A stretch of 64,000 nucleotides of DNA from Thalassospira lucentensis (GCF_032921865.1 NZ_CP136684.1:850501-914500); one strand, 5' to 3'; shown: positions 17,048 through 25,558, numbered from the stretch's first letter. Notes: generated by a model from the sequence alone, not told the origin. Numbers and translations are program-made.

Positions 17048-18210
17048 GCCGACTGCCTCCGGAACCGCTCCAGCCGGTCAACCATATCGGCGTCAATTTC
17101 ACCACTGCCCAGTTTGCGCAACTCGGACGCCCAAAGCATCTGGTTAACACGTACATCGACCCAGAATTCATATTCAAGTTTCTCAAGCTCTTCGATTGGC
17201 AGGACCGGTGCGAAACTTGCGATTTCCTCGACAATCTCGCGCTGGCGTGCCCTGTCATGCCCGGGGCGTGACCGCCACAAATCAATCAGTTCCTGCCATC
17301 CGTCAAGTACCCACCACAACCGGCCTATATCCTTTTGCAGATCGTCCCTGGCTTTGGACCAGTCTTTGAGAACCTTGCCAAGTTCATTATTCCACAAATC
17401 GATTTTGCGCAGCACCCGCACCGCATGATCGTTGGTTGCGCTGGCGGCATTGATCACACGGGTCGCCATGAAACGGAAATCTGACTGTTCGGAAATCGAC
17501 CATTCCTCAACATCACCGGCAAGTTTCTGCAAACCCAGCGCAAGAAGGCGAAGCGGCCCTTCACAACCTTCGATCCCAAGGCCGACCGGCGCGCTCAGGA
17601 CGCTCCACTCGCCAAGGGTATCAATGATCGAATCGTTTTCCAGACCGGCTGACGCCGCAAAGCGGTTCAATGCCTTGCGTGCGCGTATCTGGCCTTCCAT
17701 CGTCAGAAGGTCTTCGCGTTTCATGTCCTGAACGTCATTACCGCCAAGCTGGCGCAATGCCTGATACAGCAGGGTCAGTTGCCCGAGTTCGCGCGCGGCT
17801 TTTTCTTCCTTGTTGCCGGTAATCCCGGCACGCGCCAGCGCAACACCGCCAACACCGGTTACCGCCACCGCACGCGCATGTTCGCGCACAACTTCCGGGG
17901 TGAATTTTTCAAGCGTGATCAGGCGGTCAAACAGCATCCGGTCATGAACCGACAGGTCAAAAACCTCGCGCAGGGTTTCAAGCGGCATTTCATAGGTACC
18001 AAGCCCGCCCGAAAGCCCCGGCAGACTGACAAGCGTGCGACCGCTTTGGCCAATCAGCACACGGGCATAACGCAGGCTTTTGGTCGTGAAAGGTGTCCGC
18101 ACACCACGGGTAACGAATGACGCGGGCAAACAGGACAGTGCATCCGGCTGACCTGCACGACCAGAAGACGACATGCTTGCGTTATTATTTGCTAATTGCT
18201 GTTTGGTCAT
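17044..18210 (-). CDS. Unrecognised protein, first gene of a two-gene operon
   Basis: A 388-residue soluble protein I do not recognise. After ~30 low-complexity residues comes a beta-rich block (VTRGVRTPF, SLRYARVLIGQSGRTLVSLPG), then helices. A Gly-rich alanine stretch, AVTGVGGVALARAGITG (about 115-131), and a Trp-rich helix, LWWVLDGWQELIDLWRS (~304-320), are the most distinctive parts. The C-terminal quarter is charged and helical. The ATG at 18210 is the most upstream; Met-13 is possible. The stop codon overlaps the next gene's start, indicating a stable pair. Upstream (18211-18485) holds no gene and should carry the promoter. Confidence 0.65.
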   Translation of the reverse strand: MTKQQLANNNASMSSSGRAGQPDALSCLPASFVTRGVRTPFTTKSLRYARVLIGQSGRTLVSLPGLSGGLGTYEMPLETLREVFDLSVHDRMLFDRLITLEKFTPEVVREHARAVAVTGVGGVALARAGITGNKEEKAARELGQLTLLYQALRQLGGNDVQDMKREDLLTMEGQIRARKALNRFAASAGLENDSIIDTLGEWSVLSAPVGLGIEGCEGPLRLLALGLQKLAGDVEEWSISEQSDFRFMATRVINAASATNDHAVRVLRKIDLWNNELGKVLKDWSKARDDLQKDIGRLWWVLDGWQELIDLWRSRPGHDRARQREIVEEIASFAPVLPIEELEKLEYEFWVDVRVNQMLWASELRKLGSGEIDADMVDRLERFRRQSA

Positions 18211-18485
18211 TCTCGGCTTTGATCAACCCATCCCGACAAATTCTATTCGTTGGCCATCTGCGCTGTCAGGTTTACGCCACGAGTGCCGCTGCCAAGCTTA
18301 TACTATCGCGCAAGCCAGTCCATGACAAAGGAACCGGCATTTTGCAGATAAGCAGATTACCGGGACATGCTGATGAAACCCTTAACGTTCCGGATAGGTC
18401 AAACAAATCCGAAGATCAATGCCGAATGGTCACAAAAGTGCAGAAAGCCGCCTTGAAACAAGCACGTGCAACCATGAGCATGGCA

Positions 18486-19643
18486 TCACAGTGTTTCTTT
18501 CGCCTTTTCCCACGTGTTGACATAGGCCTTCCATTCCGCGCCGTCCGGAATGCTTTCGTCAATATTAACCATTTCCGCACAATCAATCATCACCGCCACC
18601 TCGTCGGTTTCGACCGGCACCCTGATCATGGTTTTCTGATACGAACATGGATGCGGTCCATGCGGGAAGCCGCTGGGATGGAAGGTTGCCATGCCCGGCT
18701 TGATATTGCCCCGGCTGTAGAATTCACCCCGGTGATAGAAGATGAATTCATCGAAATCCTCGTTCGAGTGATAGAACGGCACGCGAAGCGTCCCTGATTC
18801 ACCTTCGCCAATTTTCGGCACAAAGGTACTGATGGCAAACCGGTTGGCGACAAAGGTACTGTGTGCCGCGGGCGGCACCGGCTGGCCCGGTTGGCGGTCC
18901 TGTCGCAAATCGCGCCAGTTCAGCCGCACGACACTAAGATCCCCCTGCCAGCCCACCGCATCCAGCGGGTTATAGGGATAGGTCAGTGTCGAAATCGCAT
19001 TGCGACGCTTGATGTGAATTTCCCAATAGGCCTCGTCCTGCTGGGCGCGGAATTTATCGTCAATTCGTGGCACTTCAAAACGGGTCGGATTGATCGATGG
19101 ATGACCGGCTGACTGGGTTTCGTTTGGCAGGCCAAAGGCATCATTGGTTGCCTCGACAAACAGGAATTCCGATGGTTCGGATGCCTCGAACCGCCAGGCC
19201 GTACCGCGCGGCAGCAGGATGTAATCCCCATCACGATAGGGCATATGACCGTAATCGCAATAAAGTGCACCGTTGCCGTTATGCACAAAGGCCAGCGTAT
19301 CACCATCGGCGTTACGCGCCAGCGCATGCATTTTACCATCCAGCCGCCAGTAACGGACTTCCATCACCGCATTATGCAGAATGCGGCGCGCCTGCAACGG
19401 GCAATCCGGCCCGGCGGCCAACTTGTTCAGATCGAACGCCCGCGGTCGAAGCGGCCCTTCGAACGAGGCCCAGCCTGCCGGTGGGTGTTTATGATAAATG
19501 TGGGCAGATGGCCCAAGGAACCCGTTGCGTCCTATTTCGCGTTCATGAACGGTAACGGATGGGGAATTTGTTGAACCTGCGGCATTCTTGGACGCTGCAA
19601 CGCAATTGCCTTCGCTGTTCGGAAGACGAATCCAGTTCTTCAC
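18486..19643 (-). CDS. hmgA: Homogentisate 1,2-dioxygenase family enzyme
   Basis: A 385-residue cupin-fold iron dioxygenase that opens the homogentisate ring in tyrosine and phenylalanine catabolism. The three iron ligands are visible: His and Glu in FYHSNEDFDEFIF (His ~292, Glu ~299) and His in HPSGFPHGPHP (~328). N-terminal signature SAHIYHKHPP is present. The start is GTG at 19643: GGGAGG lies six bases upstream (complement of 19650-19655), whereas the earlier ATG has none. It is shorter than the ~440-residue classical enzyme, as in one bacterial subgroup. No fumarylacetoacetase or maleylacetoacetate isomerase gene lies beside it. Confidence 0.88.
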   Translation of the reverse strand: MKNWIRLPNSEGNCVAASKNAAGSTNSPSVTVHEREIGRNGFLGPSAHIYHKHPPAGWASFEGPLRPRAFDLNKLAAGPDCPLQARRILHNAVMEVRYWRLDGKMHALARNADGDTLAFVHNGNGALYCDYGHMPYRDGDYILLPRGTAWRFEASEPSEFLFVEATNDAFGLPNETQSAGHPSINPTRFEVPRIDDKFRAQQDEAYWEIHIKRRNAISTLTYPYNPLDAVGWQGDLSVVRLNWRDLRQDRQPGQPVPPAAHSTFVANRFAISTFVPKIGEGESGTLRVPFYHSNEDFDEFIFYHRGEFYSRGNIKPGMATFHPSGFPHGPHPCSYQKTMIRVPVETDEVAVMIDCAEMVNIDESIPDGAEWKAYVNTWEKAKETL

Positions 19644-19879
19644 CTGACACCTCCCGGCCGGATCGGCCATATGAAAGGGCTTGTCGGATTTGCCCGTTAT
19701 ATAAGGATATGTGCAGGCCCGGAGATTATTTCAAGGCGTGCAGGAAATTGCAAAAATACAACTTTTCGCTGCACCGGCAACAAGGAAGCCGTCAGGACGA
19801 AAATCGGCCGAAATCGACAATGGACGCCCGCGTGACCAAGGCACTAAACTTCCCGCTCCCTGATTGACTGGAGAAACCT

Positions 19880-20272
19880 ATGGATAAAATCACCGGTGGC
19901 TGCCTATGCGGCAAAGTCCGGCTTGTGGCAACGGGAAAGCCGTACCGGGTTGGCCTGTGTCATTGCCTTGATTGCCGGAAACATCACGGCACGCTTTTTC
20001 ACGCATCGGCGGTTTATCCCGAGGATGCGGTAACAATCGAAGGTGACGTCCGCGATTATCAGGGGCGCTATTTCTGCCCGACCTGCGGATCATCGGTTTT
20101 CGGGCATAGCGGGGATGAAATCGAAGTCAATCTGGGCGCGCTGGACGCACCCGATCAGTTAAAGCCCACCTACGAACTTTGGACGATCCGACGCGAAGGC
20201 TGGCTGCCGGAATTTCCGCTTGCGAAACGCTATGAACGGGATCGGGAAGGTACGGGTCGTTCTGAAGAGTAA
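19880..20272 (+). CDS. GFA-family (CENP-V/GFA fold) zinc protein
   Basis: A 130-residue zinc protein of the same family as the gene at 9453 but only loosely similar. Cysteine motifs are GGCLCGKVRLVA, CHCLDCRKHHG and YFCPTCGSSVF; the end carries the family's WLPEFPLAKRYERDR tail. A GGAGA ribosome site precedes the ATG by six bases. The role is unassigned. It is divergent from homogentisate dioxygenase, with 236 bases between them, and ends just before a tRNA gene on the other strand. Confidence 0.9.
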   Translation: MDKITGGCLCGKVRLVATGKPYRVGLCHCLDCRKHHGTLFHASAVYPEDAVTIEGDVRDYQGRYFCPTCGSSVFGHSGDEIEVNLGALDAPDQLKPTYELWTIRREGWLPEFPLAKRYERDREGTGRSEE

Positions 20273-20284
20273 GGCAAAAGGGGA

Positions 20285-20361
20285 TGGTGCGCCCGACAGG
20301 ATTCGAACCTGTGGCCCCCAGATTAGGAATCTGGTGCTCTATCCTGCTGAGCTACGGGCGC
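20285..20361 (-). tRNA. tRNA-Arg (anticodon CCT)
   Basis: Read on the minus strand, a 7-bp acceptor stem GCGCCCG/CGGGCGC encloses a D arm with AGCTCAGCAGGATAGAGC, an anticodon stem CCAGA/TCTGG with loop TTCCTAA (anticodon CCT, reading AGG), and a T arm with GGTTCGAATCC. The discriminator A and an encoded CCA end follow (20285-20288). Length is 77 with CCA. No integrase or attachment duplication is nearby. Confidence 0.97.
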
Positions 20362-20453
20362 ACTTTATCGGCAAGAGGCATTCAATTAGCAGCTTCGATA
20401 GCTGCGATCAATCCGGCAGCGAACCAAATTTGCCCTTCATTGACCAGAAACGC

Positions 20454-20479
20454 AAAAAGCCCCGTCATCTGCGGGGCTT
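20454..20479 (-). terminator. Intrinsic terminator after the lipid A deacylase gene
   Basis: GCCCCG (20459-20464) pairs with CGGGGC (20472-20477), and on the minus strand five T's follow (complement of 20454-20458). Confidence 0.85.
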
Positions 20480-20503
20480 GGTGCATCGTTCCAAACGCGC
20501 AGA

Positions 20504-21028
20504 TCAGTTAAAGATCGCGTCGATCGGAATCGCATAGGTCAGAGACAGAATTTCCGTACCCGGGTTTTCGTCGCCGATGCTGGCATTCGAAATGTGGGCA
20601 ATGCCGAGGCTCAGACGTTCGCGGCTGTCAAAGCGGAAGCCAAGCTCAAGGCCCGAACGGAATTCGATCCAGTGACCAAGGTCTTCGCCGTCACCCTGGT
20701 GATAGGCACCGACCGAGGTATAGATGCTTGAAACGAAGTGATCGCCCCAAAGCACATCCATCGCAATACCGCCATAACCGTGTGCCGCCTTGTCGCTGGT
20801 GACCATCAGGCCAGCAATCGGGCGGGCAACGCCAAACATCGCATGCTGGAAACGGTAATCAAGACGGAATTCAGCCGCCTCGTCATCCTGCGTGATATCA
20901 ACCATCCCGGTCGAAAATTCCAACAGGCCACTGTCATTGTTATTTCCAAGAAACTGCTGCGCATGTGCAGCCCCTGCAAAGCCCGCCACCAATAGCAGGG
21001 CCAGGATTTTCCCCAAAACCAACCGCAT
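20504..21028 (-). CDS. PagL-like lipid A 3-O-deacylase / acyloxyacyl hydrolase
   Basis: A 174-residue outer-membrane beta-barrel protein. A signal peptide of about 23 residues ends at AHA-QQF. The C-terminal part carries the family's active-site block HISNASIGDENPGTE (catalytic His and Ser, with the later Glu), preceded by IEFRSGLELGFRFD. Members remove the 3-O-linked acyl chain of lipid A, altering the cell surface and its recognition. The start at 21028 is chosen because a GAGGGG site lies upstream (complement of 21038-21043); the ATG at 21052 is likely not used. It is monocistronic, with a terminator on its 3' side. Confidence 0.88.
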   Translation of the reverse strand: MRLVLGKILALLLVAGFAGAAHAQQFLGNNNDSGLLEFSTGMVDITQDDEAAEFRLDYRFQHAMFGVARPIAGLMVTSDKAAHGYGGIAMDVLWGDHFVSSIYTSVGAYHQGDGEDLGHWIEFRSGLELGFRFDSRERLSLGIAHISNASIGDENPGTEILSLTYAIPIDAIFN

Positions 21029-21110
21029 CAACTTAGTCCCCTCTAAGATCATGTCGAGCGTATACTACCCAACCGTATGATATAGACAACAAAACAATGA
21101 ACCGGCTGTT

Positions 21111-22073
21111 CTAGTTTTTATCAAATCCGGTGCCATTAAAGGAGTTCGTGGCGCGCACAAGTTCACGCACGATCCCCGGCTCACTTGCCGCGTGACCGGC
21201 ATCCTCAACGATATTCATTTCAGCATCCGGCCATGTCGCGAGCAAATCAAACGCGGAAACCGGCGGGCAGACGATGTCATAGCGGCCCTGAATGATCCGG
21301 GCGGGCAAATGACGAATGCGATCCATATTCTGAAGTAACTGGTCGGGCGTGAAGAAACCCTTATTGACGAAGTAATGATGCTCCAGCCGCGCCAGCGCGA
21401 GTGCGATCCCGTCGCTTTCGAAATCCTCGACCAGACTGTCATCGGGAAGCAATGTGCAGCAGGTGGCCTCATAGCCCGACCATGCACGCGCCGCGGCAAT
21501 GGCAGCAGCTTCGCCTTCCTTACCGGCAAAGACATCACCAAATCGCTTCAGCAGGGCAGGACTTCCGGGATTGCGATCAAACCCCACAGCCGCAAGGAAT
21601 TTCTTCTCGGCCTCGGCAAAGATTTTGCCCATGCCATCCATGAACCAGTCGATTTCCTGATCCCGGCACAGGAATATCCCGCGCAGGACAAAGCCCAAGG
21701 CACGTTCCGGATGGGCCTGCCCGTAAGCCAGCGACAGCGTCGATCCCCACGAACCACCAAAGACCAGCCATTTATCAATACCGCGATCCTCACGAAGCGC
21801 TTCGATATCGCCGATCAGATGGTCGGTCGTATTGTTTTCAAGACTGCCGAACGGACGGGATTTACCGGCACCGCGCTGATCATGCAGGATCACCCGGTAT
21901 TTTTCGGGATCAAAGAAGCGCCTCGACTTGGGCGAGATCCCACCCCCGGGGCCACCATGCAGGAACACCACCGGAATGCCGTCGGGGTTGCCAAGTTCTT
22001 CCCAATAGATTTCGTGCCCGTCGGGCCGTTCCAGCCAGCCGGAATAAGCGGGTTCAATCTCGGGATAAAGCAT
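21111..22073 (-). CDS. pip: Proline iminopeptidase
   Basis: A 320-residue alpha/beta hydrolase that releases N-terminal proline from peptides in the cytoplasm. Family marks are FLHGGPGGG (oxyanion region), LHDQRGAGKS, the nucleophile in GGSWGS (Ser ~108), Asp in GRYDIVCPP and His in EDAGHAASE. Length matches the S33 family. It is preceded on the same strand by a diverged nuclease-like gene. A 14-base palindrome (22127-22140) lies in between and may control it. Confidence 0.94.
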   Translation of the reverse strand: MLYPEIEPAYSGWLERPDGHEIYWEELGNPDGIPVVFLHGGPGGGISPKSRRFFDPEKYRVILHDQRGAGKSRPFGSLENNTTDHLIGDIEALREDRGIDKWLVFGGSWGSTLSLAYGQAHPERALGFVLRGIFLCRDQEIDWFMDGMGKIFAEAEKKFLAAVGFDRNPGSPALLKRFGDVFAGKEGEAAAIAAARAWSGYEATCCTLLPDDSLVEDFESDGIALALARLEHHYFVNKGFFTPDQLLQNMDRIRHLPARIIQGRYDIVCPPVSAFDLLATWPDAEMNIVEDAGHAASEPGIVRELVRATNSFNGTGFDKN

Positions 22074-22126
22074 TGGGGAGCCTCTTGGAATCTATCGTCC
22101 CATTCTTCTACACGTCTAAAGTGTTA

Positions 22127-22140
22127 TTGGACAAGTCCAA
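22127..22140. promoter_or_regulatory. 14-base palindrome upstream of pip
   Basis: TTGGAC-AA-GTCCAA is a perfect palindrome located 54 bases before the pip start and just after the stop of the nuclease-like gene. Its position suits an operator; the regulator is unknown. Confidence 0.4.
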
Positions 22141-22146
22141 AGCCGT

Positions 22147-23085
22147 TCACGGCTGACCGACAGACTGTTCCACACACAGGGACGCCGGATTGGCAAGCTC
22201 AAGATAGGGGCCACCGCGGTCTTCGATCAGGCCGCGGACACGGATTTTCTGGCCGACCCAGTCTTCCATATACTGCCCGGTGGCGGCGATCGCGTCACGA
22301 CGGTCGCGGTCGATCATCACGGTGAAATCGTCGCGCCAGTTGGCACCGAAATTAAGATAACTGCGCCATTCCCGGTCTTCGATACGTTCAAGAATCCCGT
22401 CAATCACCGCAAACCGCCCGATGGCCTGCGCGGCATCGGGCAGATCACCCGCCAGCCCCGATGAACCGGCATAATGGTAAGCCGGGTTTTGGCTGGTCGC
22501 CCAAAGTCCGGCCTGCTGCGTCATGGCGGATTGTTCGGCTTTGATCAGGGTATCAATCGGGCGGCCGCCTTCGGGCAGAAGGATCACAACCCCCTGTTCC
22601 AGAAGCTTTTCCTGCCACAACCCGCCTGCGCCATCCTGCATGTCGGCAACGTGACGCCCGGCAAAATCCGGATTCTGGTCATATGCGACGAGGCCGGTGA
22701 TGGTATTGGCTGTGCCCTTCATCGCCACAAGCGCGGCATTTTCAAATTCCGGCACAAAGGCGATATCGGCCAGACGCCATAGGATATCGGCCTGCGCGGA
22801 TGTTATCAGGGCATCAACAGCATCAAAACTTGCCATTCGGACCGGCATGACGGGAAGATCACCGCCACGCGCGCCAGCCCCATCAGCATTGGCCACATCA
22901 ATTTTGGCAGAACCAAAGTCAGGGCCACATATCCATTCCTGTGCATGCGCGAGGGTGGACGTGACTGCACTCAGGGATGCCGCAAACAGGCACCCTGCAA
23001 CCCGAACAGCAAAGTTCGCCGCAAAATTTCCCGATTTTTGCGAATAGGTTTGATTGCTGCAAGATATTGATTGGCAAGCCAACAC
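22147..23085 (-). CDS. Diverged thermonuclease-like (SNase fold) exported protein
   Basis: A 312-residue protein with an N-terminal export signal (hydrophobic VAGCLFAASLSAVTS, cleavage near AHA-QEW). Residues ~95-205 resemble a staphylococcal-nuclease-type OB fold (RLADIAFVPE, NPDFAGRHVADM, LLEQGVVILL, IKAEQSAMTQQAGLWA). A second OB-like module lies at ~220-300 (WVGQKIRVRGLIEDR near its end). The usual Arg/Glu catalytic set of thermonuclease is not clearly kept, so nuclease activity is doubtful. The start is a GTG at 23085 without a good ribosome site and is uncertain by up to about 30 residues. Confidence 0.7.
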   Translation of the reverse strand: MLACQSISCSNQTYSQKSGNFAANFAVRVAGCLFAASLSAVTSTLAHAQEWICGPDFGSAKIDVANADGAGARGGDLPVMPVRMASFDAVDALITSAQADILWRLADIAFVPEFENAALVAMKGTANTITGLVAYDQNPDFAGRHVADMQDGAGGLWQEKLLEQGVVILLPEGGRPIDTLIKAEQSAMTQQAGLWATSQNPAYHYAGSSGLAGDLPDAAQAIGRFAVIDGILERIEDREWRSYLNFGANWRDDFTVMIDRDRRDAIAATGQYMEDWVGQKIRVRGLIEDRGGPYLELANPASLCVEQSVGQP

Positions 23086-23162
23086 GCGCTACCACATCGT
23101 AAGGGATAAAATGGCGTTTCCGGCAAAGGATACGCATCGCGGGCATAAGAGGAAAGACTTCA

Positions 23163-24644
23163 ATGAGCTGGCTTTTTCATCGCAAGACAAGACGATTGGC
23201 AACCGCCATTGGCGCACTTGGCCTGATTGCCGCCCTTGCGGGTTGCTCGACCAATCGTGCAACAGGCGAAGACAGCTTTACCGCCTTTATGTCCCCCGAG
23301 CAGGAAAAACAGGTCGGGGCCGAGGAACATCCGAAGATCGTCCGCGAGTTTGGCGGCGATTATGATGAAAAAGACCTGCAAAGCTATGTCACGGAAATCG
23401 GCAACAAGCTGGTGGCAGTATCCGAGGCACCGGATGAAAAATTCACCTTTACCGTGCTTGATTCACAGGTGATCAACGCCTTTGCACTGCCTGGCGGCTA
23501 TGTCTATATCACCCGTGGTCTGGCGGGACTTGCCTCGAACGAGGCGGAGCTTGCCGGGGTTCTGGCCCATGAAATCGGCCATGTGGTCGCCCGTCATTCC
23601 GCCCAGCGTTACAGCCGCGGTGTCCTGACGCAAATCCTTGCCGGGGGACTGTCGGCTGCCCTTGGCAGTGGCGCGGGCGATATCGTCGGTGCCGGGGCGA
23701 ATGCCTATCTGAAGTCGTTTTCGCGCGAACATGAATTTGAGGCCGACATGCTGGGCGTGCGTTACATCACGCGCGCCGGATATGACCCGGAAGGCATGGC
23801 ATCGTTCCTGAAAAAACTGCGTGCCCATTCGCGCCTGCAGGCGAAACTGGCCGGACGGTCACCCGACGAAATCGATCAGTTTGATTTCATGGCCACCCAC
23901 CCGCGGACCCTTGACCGGATCGAGCAGGCCCACAAAGCCGCCAACGTGACCCCGGTCGCCAATCCCGAAGTCGGCAGCGTGCGTTATATGCGGGCGATTG
24001 ACGGTATTATTTATGGTGATGGCCCGGATAACGGTTATGTGCGGGGCACTGCCTTTATCCATGTGCCGCTTGATTTCCGCTTTGACGTGCCCGACGGATT
24101 TTCAATGATCAACCAGCCCGATGCCGTCATCGCACAGGATGACGGCGGGGCGCAGATCGTGTTTGAAGGGGCGCCAAAGGCCAAGGGTGTCGGACTTGAT
24201 CAATATCTGGCACGTGGTTTTTCCAGCAAGATCGCGATCACCAATATCGAGAATATCGATATCAACGGTCAGGAAGCCGCCACCGGCTATGCCGACGTCA
24301 ATCTGAATTCCGGCGGGAAGGCACGCCTGCGTGTGGTCGTGATCCGGCACGGCGAAAACGCCTATCAGTTCCTGTTCATCACACCTCTTAATAAGGTCGA
24401 TGATTATAACGTGGCGTTACGCCGCACGACATACAGCTTCCGGCCGCTCACCCGCGAGGAACAGCAGAAATACCATCCGCTGCGGATCAAGGTGCGCGCG
24501 GTGAACCCGGAATATGACCTGTCGACCTTTGTCGGTCAGATGGCAGTATCACGCGAACCATCCGAAACCTTTGCCGTGCTGAACGGGCTTGAACCCGGCC
24601 AGCCACCGGCAACCAATTCGATGGTCAAAGTTGTGATTGATTAA
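23163..24644 (+). CDS. M48-family zinc metalloprotease lipoprotein
   Basis: A 493-residue envelope protease. The first 28 residues are a lipoprotein signal with lipobox LAGC (Cys-28), so it is probably anchored to the outer membrane on the periplasmic side. The M48 domain (~45-270) shows HEIGHVVARH (zinc ligands at ~136 and 140, catalytic Glu ~137) and the EFEAD motif with the third ligand. The rest (~280-490) is a beta-rich C-terminal extension in place of the TPR domain of E. coli BepA. It probably degrades or repairs misassembled outer-membrane proteins. The ATG is preceded by GAGGAAAGAC. It ends at a strong terminator. Confidence 0.9.
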   Translation: MSWLFHRKTRRLATAIGALGLIAALAGCSTNRATGEDSFTAFMSPEQEKQVGAEEHPKIVREFGGDYDEKDLQSYVTEIGNKLVAVSEAPDEKFTFTVLDSQVINAFALPGGYVYITRGLAGLASNEAELAGVLAHEIGHVVARHSAQRYSRGVLTQILAGGLSAALGSGAGDIVGAGANAYLKSFSREHEFEADMLGVRYITRAGYDPEGMASFLKKLRAHSRLQAKLAGRSPDEIDQFDFMATHPRTLDRIEQAHKAANVTPVANPEVGSVRYMRAIDGIIYGDGPDNGYVRGTAFIHVPLDFRFDVPDGFSMINQPDAVIAQDDGGAQIVFEGAPKAKGVGLDQYLARGFSSKIAITNIENIDINGQEAATGYADVNLNSGGKARLRVVVIRHGENAYQFLFITPLNKVDDYNVALRRTTYSFRPLTREEQQKYHPLRIKVRAVNPEYDLSTFVGQMAVSREPSETFAVLNGLEPGQPPATNSMVKVVID

Positions 24645-24647
24645 ACA

Positions 24648-24680
24648 AAAAGGGCAGCAAATCCGGTTTGCTGCCCTTTT
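24648..24680. terminator. Bidirectional intrinsic terminator
   Basis: A perfect 14-bp stem (AAAAGGGCAGCAAA, 24648-24661, with 24667-24680) closes a 5-base loop. A- and T-runs on the two sides serve both the M48 gene and the convergent phosphatase-like gene. Confidence 0.95.
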
Positions 24681-24698
24681 TATCTGACATTTTTCAAA

Positions 24699-25505
24699 TC
24701 AGCTTTCGATGCGATCAATGATCGTGCCATCACGGCCAATCGCAACGGCGATCAACTGACCACCCCGCCCGGCCCCGCCATCAATCGACAGGGTGAATTC
24801 GCGTTCCTGCAGGCCGACATTGCCCGGTGCCGATCCGCGCACGATCCGGCGGCAATCGTAATAACGGTCCGTGATGCTTTCAAACATCGACCCGCCCCAC
24901 CAGAAGGTATCCGTCTGCCCGGTCAGCGGACGCGATCCATCCAGCCCCGCATGAACAAAGATCAGCGATCCATCCGTGGCATAGGCTGCGTGTTTAAGAT
25001 CAGACAAAAGTGAACTGTGCCCGGGCTTTCTGCGGAAGGCTTCGCCGAACTGGCCGGTCCATTGCGAAATGGCGTGTGCACCCTGCCGCATCAGGGCCTG
25101 CGTATGCGACGGATCAAAGCCATAGGCCCGAAGTGTTCCAGCAATGCCGCGCGACAGCATCCAGTCAAATACCTCGCCCGGGTTGGGGGCGAAATGAATC
25201 TGCTGCAATTTACTGAGCATTTCTTCGCTCGCACCGCGCAGAAAGGCGATATCGGCGATATCAACACCATCTTTGGCAAGGAAATAGCGGCGGAACAGCA
25301 GCACTTCATTGATGGCGCCCGATACGGCCTCGGCCGTGCCATCGCCCCAGTAATTGCCAAGATAGATCAGACGATCACCTGCCGTGATTTTGCCCCGAAG
25401 CTTGCCATGAATGGCCTGCAGCGCGGCAAGATCGCCATTGATCGCACCAACGGTCCAAATTTTGTCCGCCGGTTTTATCGGTGCCAGAACTGCGCTCATC
25501 GCCAT
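24699..25505 (-). CDS. Metallophosphoesterase-fold protein with lost metal ligands (probable pseudophosphatase)
   Basis: A 268-residue protein with the order of motifs of the bacterial PPP-type phosphatases but with the metal ligands replaced. GDIHG reads GAING (~21-25), GDYVDRG reads GNYWGDG (~49-55), GNHEE reads GASEE, and the late GHTP reads GSAP. FVHAGL and the terminal DGGAGRGGQL are preserved. This loses both Asp ligands, the Asn and two His that bind the two metal ions, so hydrolysis is unlikely while the fold remains. It may bind a phosphoprotein or nucleotide or act as a scaffold. It follows carD on the same strand but behind a terminator, so it is probably transcribed separately. 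Confidence 0.75.
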   Translation of the reverse strand: MAMSAVLAPIKPADKIWTVGAINGDLAALQAIHGKLRGKITAGDRLIYLGNYWGDGTAEAVSGAINEVLLFRRYFLAKDGVDIADIAFLRGASEEMLSKLQQIHFAPNPGEVFDWMLSRGIAGTLRAYGFDPSHTQALMRQGAHAISQWTGQFGEAFRRKPGHSSLLSDLKHAAYATDGSLIFVHAGLDGSRPLTGQTDTFWWGGSMFESITDRYYDCRRIVRGSAPGNVGLQEREFTLSIDGGAGRGGQLIAVAIGRDGTIIDRIES

Positions 25506-25523
25506 AACGTGCCCAAAATAAAC

Positions 25524-25558
25524 AAAACCGGCCCAAGATTACCTTGTAGGCCGGTTTT
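25524..25558 (-). terminator. Intrinsic terminator of carD
   Basis: AAAACCGGCC (25524-25533) pairs with GGCCGGTTTT (25549-25558). The minus-strand T-run follows the stem, 39 bases after the carD stop. Confidence 0.9.

Noticed and set aside
20285-20361. tRNA-Arg as an integration site
   Set aside because: No integrase, no direct repeat of the tRNA 3' end and no atypical neighbours were found.
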